DNA of 64,000 nucleotides from Bacteroidota bacterium (GTDB taxonomy: Bacteria > Bacteroidota > Bacteroidia > Bacteroidales > UBA4417). Position numbers and translations under genes: made by a program. This document shows positions 60,822-64,000 of the stretch, one piece after another. The number at the start of each line of letters is the position of its first letter. Position 1 is the first letter of the stretch. Below the pieces are notes generated by a model. It did no database searches. It was not told where the DNA came from and saw nothing but the letters and a program-made list of their open reading frames with translations. The stretch is taken from the NCBI GenBank assembly GCA_013376995.1, contig JACAAZ010000004.1, positions 147,052 through 211,051 on the forward strand, read 5' to 3'.

Positions 60822-63410
60822 TTAAAGTTCAGCAGAGAGGCGGATATTGATCTGTCGGGGGGTCAGGTAATTGGGAACGGAATATTGATTTCCGTTGAAA
60901 TCGCGAACCCAGTTGTAGGAGACTGTATTACTGACCTGGAGAAGGTTAAGTATCTCGAAAGTGAACCAGAGATTTTTAAAATTCTTAAAGAAGCCGGAAT
61001 GTGGGTGCAAAGCATCCGGGCCGATGATCTGCTTTGCCAGCCCGATATCAACACGCCTGTAGGGCGACATCCTGACCGTATGCGTGTACAACTGGGTACC
61101 GGGAGCACCGGTCGGAAGACCTGTTCCAAAGAAAATCCCAACGTTCATTTTGTAGGATGGATTGCTTGGAAGGTAATCCTGGAAGAACATTCCAAAAGTT
61201 ACCAATTGGTCTGTCGGGCGGGGGAAATACCCCGGGTAATAGACAGATGAATCTACAGCTACATTGTCGGTGGTAATACCTTTACGGATAAGCTTGCCTG
61301 CTGCATTGTAATATCTCATTACAGAATCATCCAGGATGTCTTCCCTGGTCCTCATTACTGAAAGGCTGGCCCAGGATTCCACACCTTTAACAAACTCTCC
61401 GTTTACCTTCATGTCAATACCAACTGCATATCCCTTTGAGTTATTAGCACCCATATACTGAATCCTGACATTATCAACTTCGTATGGATCCAGGTTGCGA
61501 AGTATTTTATAATAGACTTCTGAAACGAATTTGAAAGGCCGATGCCATGCAGTAAAATTCCAATCACTACCTAACACAAAATGTATGGATTCCTGTGCTT
61601 TTACATTTCGTATTGTAGTGTCAGATGCTGTATGCAACTCCCTGTAGAAAGGTGGTTGATAATACATCCCTGAGGATAATCTGAACATGATATCTTTTTT
61701 CCAGTTTGGCTTATAAGAGAGAGTTGCCCTGGGACTGAAAAGCAACTGTTTGTTGAAGTCCCAATAATGCAATCGGGCGCCAATGGTAAAAGCTAAACGG
61801 GTGGAATCCCCATCCAGGTCCCAGGTGTTTTGAACGAAAGCTGTATATCGGTTTGAGTTCAGGTCAGCACTTGACTTAGTGCTGGATTTCAGGTACAGGG
61901 AAGCCTGGTTGCCACTATCCCCCGGCACACCCGGGTTATAGGGGAGGATATACTGCGCTGAATCAACCATGTACCATTCCTTCAACTTATCATGAAATAT
62001 TTCCTTCTGATATTTTACCCCCCATTGCATAAAACTTCTTTCGTGTACCCAGCTATACCGGTTTTCCATGTTCATCACAGTCATATCCAGTTTGTTGCGG
62101 GCATGGGTAATATATTCACCATATCCTTTAGCTTCGATCACTTCGATGGAATCCCCTTCGGATGCTTTGTTGCTTAACAGGTTTATCCAATATTGTGCCT
62201 GTATATCATAGGATTCCTGCTCAATCGACCTGTAAGCAGAGGTAATCCATTTTACCTGTAGATTCTTGTTGGGTTTGTCGGTCAGCGTAATGGCACTCAT
62301 CATGCTTTTATACTTATCAGATTCACGGCCGTCAAAAAACATGGTTAACCTTAAAGGTTCGAAGAGAGTGCCGAAATTGGTTTCCCTTGATTCGGGAATT
62401 ACCGTGAATGTGTTACTTGAAAGATAGGTGAGGAGCGAAAGTTCCAGGTGTTCATTCAGGTTATAGGATAAGAGGCTTTGAAGGTCAAGGAAGACAGGTT
62501 TGTAGCTTCCCTTTGTTTCCATGCTGTTCAACAGGTATTGTATGGTCTTGTAACGGGCTCCTACGAGGTAGGTGAACCGTGTATCATCGGATGCGCCTTC
62601 CACGTGAACATTTGTTCCCAACAGGCTGCCGGTAGCGGAAGCTGCGAACGCTCTCGGATGCTTGTATCGGATATCCAGGGTGCTTGAAAGGCGGTCGCCG
62701 TATTTAGCATCAAATCCCCCGGCAGAGAAGAGAATGGATGAAACAAGGTCGGAATTTAGAAAGCTCAGCCCTTCCTGCTGGCTGGCATGAACAAGGAAAG
62801 GTTTATATATCTCAATATCATTTACATAGATAAGGTTCTCATCATAATTTCCTCCACGGACTGAGTATTGTGAACTGAGTTCGTTGTTTGATACAACTCC
62901 CGGCATGGTTTTAATTAAGGATTCTACGCCACTACCTGCAGAAGGGAGCGCAGATACGACCCTGGGATTAATTCGGTTAAGGTTAGTGGAGCGAAGCTGT
63001 CTGTCTTCAATTACAAGGCTGTTCAATACAACCGCTTTTTGTTTTAGTGTCCTGTCTTTGGTTTCCTTAATTCCAGGCGCAAGGTTTAATAGAAGAGAAT
63101 CAGTTTCATAACCTAAAAGTGTTATAACAATCTTTACCGGCCTGGAGGCAGGGATTTGCAGGGAATATCTTCCGTCAGCGGAGGTAGTTGTTCCTCCGGG
63201 CTGACCGGAAATGGCAATTGTAACCAATTCAAGGGGGCGATTCTGCGAATCGGTGATCCTGCCTGAAACTGTTGCATGCTGTGAAAAAACAGAAAAAGCC
63301 TGAAAGCAGAATATCAGCATTATTAAAAATCCTGCTGGAATCGGAACTATTCGGTTCAGCTTAGGGTAAGATATACTATGTTGATTGATGGAGAGCTTAT
63401 TGAAAATCAT
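60822..63410 (-). CDS. TonB-dependent receptor with CarboxypepD_reg domain
   Basis: 862 aa. A hydrophobic export signal lies at about 25-44 (preceded by a charged stretch, so a later Met is possible). It is followed by a CarboxypepD_reg domain (about 46-130, GRITDSQNRPLELVTIAISG), a plug (about 150-255, with MPGVVSNNELSSQYSVRGGNYDENL) and a large barrel ending in INIRLSAEL. No SusD neighbour. A CarboxypepD_reg-type gene follows upstream on the same strand at the right edge. Substrate unknown. Confidence 0.9.
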   Translation of the reverse strand: MIFNKLSINQHSISYPKLNRIVPIPAGFLIMLIFCFQAFSVFSQHATVSGRITDSQNRPLELVTIAISGQPGGTTTSADGRYSLQIPASRPVKIVITLLGYETDSLLLNLAPGIKETKDRTLKQKAVVLNSLVIEDRQLRSTNLNRINPRVVSALPSAGSGVESLIKTMPGVVSNNELSSQYSVRGGNYDENLIYVNDIEIYKPFLVHASQQEGLSFLNSDLVSSILFSAGGFDAKYGDRLSSTLDIRYKHPRAFAASATGSLLGTNVHVEGASDDTRFTYLVGARYKTIQYLLNSMETKGSYKPVFLDLQSLLSYNLNEHLELSLLTYLSSNTFTVIPESRETNFGTLFEPLRLTMFFDGRESDKYKSMMSAITLTDKPNKNLQVKWITSAYRSIEQESYDIQAQYWINLLSNKASEGDSIEVIEAKGYGEYITHARNKLDMTVMNMENRYSWVHERSFMQWGVKYQKEIFHDKLKEWYMVDSAQYILPYNPGVPGDSGNQASLYLKSSTKSSADLNSNRYTAFVQNTWDLDGDSTRLAFTIGARLHYWDFNKQLLFSPRATLSYKPNWKKDIMFRLSSGMYYQPPFYRELHTASDTTIRNVKAQESIHFVLGSDWNFTAWHRPFKFVSEVYYKILRNLDPYEVDNVRIQYMGANNSKGYAVGIDMKVNGEFVKGVESWASLSVMRTREDILDDSVMRYYNAAGKLIRKGITTDNVAVDSSVYYPGYFPRPTDQLVTFGMFFQDYLPSNPSYKMNVGIFFGTGLPTGAPGTQLYTHTVRMSPYRRVDIGLAKQIIGPDALHPHSGFFKNFKNLWFTFEILNLLQVSNTVSYNWVRDFNGNQYSVPNYLTPRQINIRLSAEL

Positions 63411-63536
63411 GTAGGAAATGCAAGTTGACAGGGAGAAAACGGCAAAGCGCCAGCTATAGTATATTTCACTGCCACTGTGTTTTATCAGCTGCTAAAATAG
63501 CAAGATAGGATGAAAGAATTGATATTTAGGAGGAAA

Positions 63537-64000
63537 TCAGTACTTCTTTTTGAAGTCACCACGTTTCCAGGCTTTGATGAATTTAGCCCAGGCAATGGGA
63601 TTCAGGAGATTATTGGGTATAGTCTGGCCGGCATAGTACATCCTGTCAACCTGCCTGTCGACATAGTTCCGGTAGTTCTGGGCGCCATTCATTCCAAACC
63701 TTTCCGGGTCATAATTCCTGGGATCCTTATCGCGCATGTCCATTATTTCGAGGTTCCTTTTCGCAATAGCGATATCATCGTCCGGTACCGGGAGTTTAAT
63801 GAATGCCTGGCGGAATTGTTCGCGGGTAGGCCAGGGATAGATAACCGTTTCAGACAACATTATGGTGTCGGACGACATAACCTGGATAAGTGAATACCTG
63901 CTTTCTGAAAGTGTATCCGGGATATGAAAATGTACTTTTCGAAATCCAAGAGCTGAGAAAGTAACCATGTCGTTTTTATGAACTACAATGGAAAAGAAGC
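63537..64000 (-). CDS. CarboxypepD_reg-like protein, C-terminal part (cut by the window edge)
   Basis: The frame is open without a stop from 63537 to the window end, so the gene continues to the right. The visible 150 or so C-terminal residues begin with the tail of a beta-sandwich: (SIVVHKND)MVTFSALGFRKVHFHIPDTL, the pattern of CarboxypepD_reg-like domains. They continue into a charged helical segment (TREQFRQAFIKLPVPDDDI, RDKDPRNYDPERFGMNG) ending in DFKKKY. The ATG at 63968 is internal to the domain, not a true start. Same strand as the TonB-dependent receptor, 126 bp apart. Confidence 0.7.
   Translation of the reverse strand, partial: FFSIVVHKNDMVTFSALGFRKVHFHIPDTLSESRYSLIQVMSSDTIMLSETVIYPWPTREQFRQAFIKLPVPDDDIAIAKRNLEIMDMRDKDPRNYDPERFGMNGAQNYRNYVDRQVDRMYYAGQTIPNNLLNPIAWAKFIKAWKRGDFKKKY

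Noticed and set aside
60885-61250. 121-codon plus-strand frame within the second TonB-dependent receptor
   Set aside because: Antisense shadow of the barrel-coding sequence.

Overview
The window is a chromosomal segment of a member of the Bacteroidota, probably an uncultured environmental Bacteroidia lineage; I cannot name the species. The evidence is a SusC/SusD operon, two proteins with C-terminal type IX secretion (T9SS) sorting domains, several CarboxypepD_reg/TonB-dependent receptors, a DUF2723 membrane protein, an ExbB-ExbD-ExbD-TonB cluster with a PstS-like lipoprotein, TAnnTTTG-type -7 promoter motifs, and the absence of strong Shine-Dalgarno sequences.

Layout. 0-0.5 kb: a tRNA-Gln(UUG) gene whose 3' end lies in an 83-bp-period direct repeat. 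0.5-8.5 kb: a DUF2723 glycosyltransferase-like membrane protein, Lgt, a GT-B glycosyltransferase, DprA, RsgA and Dtd. 8.5-19 kb: a TonB-dependent receptor, isocitrate dehydrogenase plus a eukaryote-like citrate synthase, YjbQ, AcpH, IorA/IorB and an M23 peptidase. 19-25 kb (minus strand): an envelope-energisation cluster made of a small membrane protein, a PstS-like lipoprotein, a TPR protein, ExbB, two ExbD and TonB. 25-26 kb: a secreted protein made of three 26-residue repeats and a possible 38-aa ORF. 26-33 kb (minus): an orphan SusC-SusD-DUF1735-fibronectin lipoprotein operon. Its 5' region is bounded by imperfect inverted repeats and contains an outward-facing promoter-like motif. 33-34.2 kb: a small membrane protein and an 11-bp tandem repeat array interrupted by a 16-bp palindrome with an apparent 5-bp target duplication. 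34.2-45.2 kb (minus): a MIO-type ammonia-lyase with an Ala-Cys-Gly tripeptide, a canonical HutH, HisS, a WbuC-type cupin, EttA, two GT4 glycosyltransferases and an LptF/LptG permease. 45.3-52.6 kb (plus): an acetyltransferase-like protein, two tandem T9SS-exported propeller-like proteins, and ccmB-ccmC-ccmD-ccmE with a C-type (CxxxY) CcmE. 52.9-64 kb: an AlgJ-like/MBOAT O-acetylation pair, a UbiD decarboxylase, ornithine aminotransferase, a small secreted protein, superoxide dismutase, a second TonB-dependent receptor, and a CarboxypepD_reg-like gene cut by the right edge.

How the genes work together. Much of the window serves the envelope: TonB energisation feeds the three TonB-dependent receptors, Lgt makes the many lipoproteins, LptF/G handles lipopolysaccharide, and the glycosyltransferase and O-acetylation genes decorate surface polymers. 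The rest is central metabolism (oxidative TCA entry, aromatic 2-oxoacid oxidation, histidine and ornithine catabolism), translation quality control (Dtd, RsgA, EttA, HisS) and cytochrome c maturation. I see no prophage, CRISPR array, insertion sequence or dedicated defence system. The most unusual items are the inverted-repeat-bounded susC leader, the Cys-MIO lyase next to HutH, the palindrome insertion in the tandem array, and the 3x26 repeat protein.
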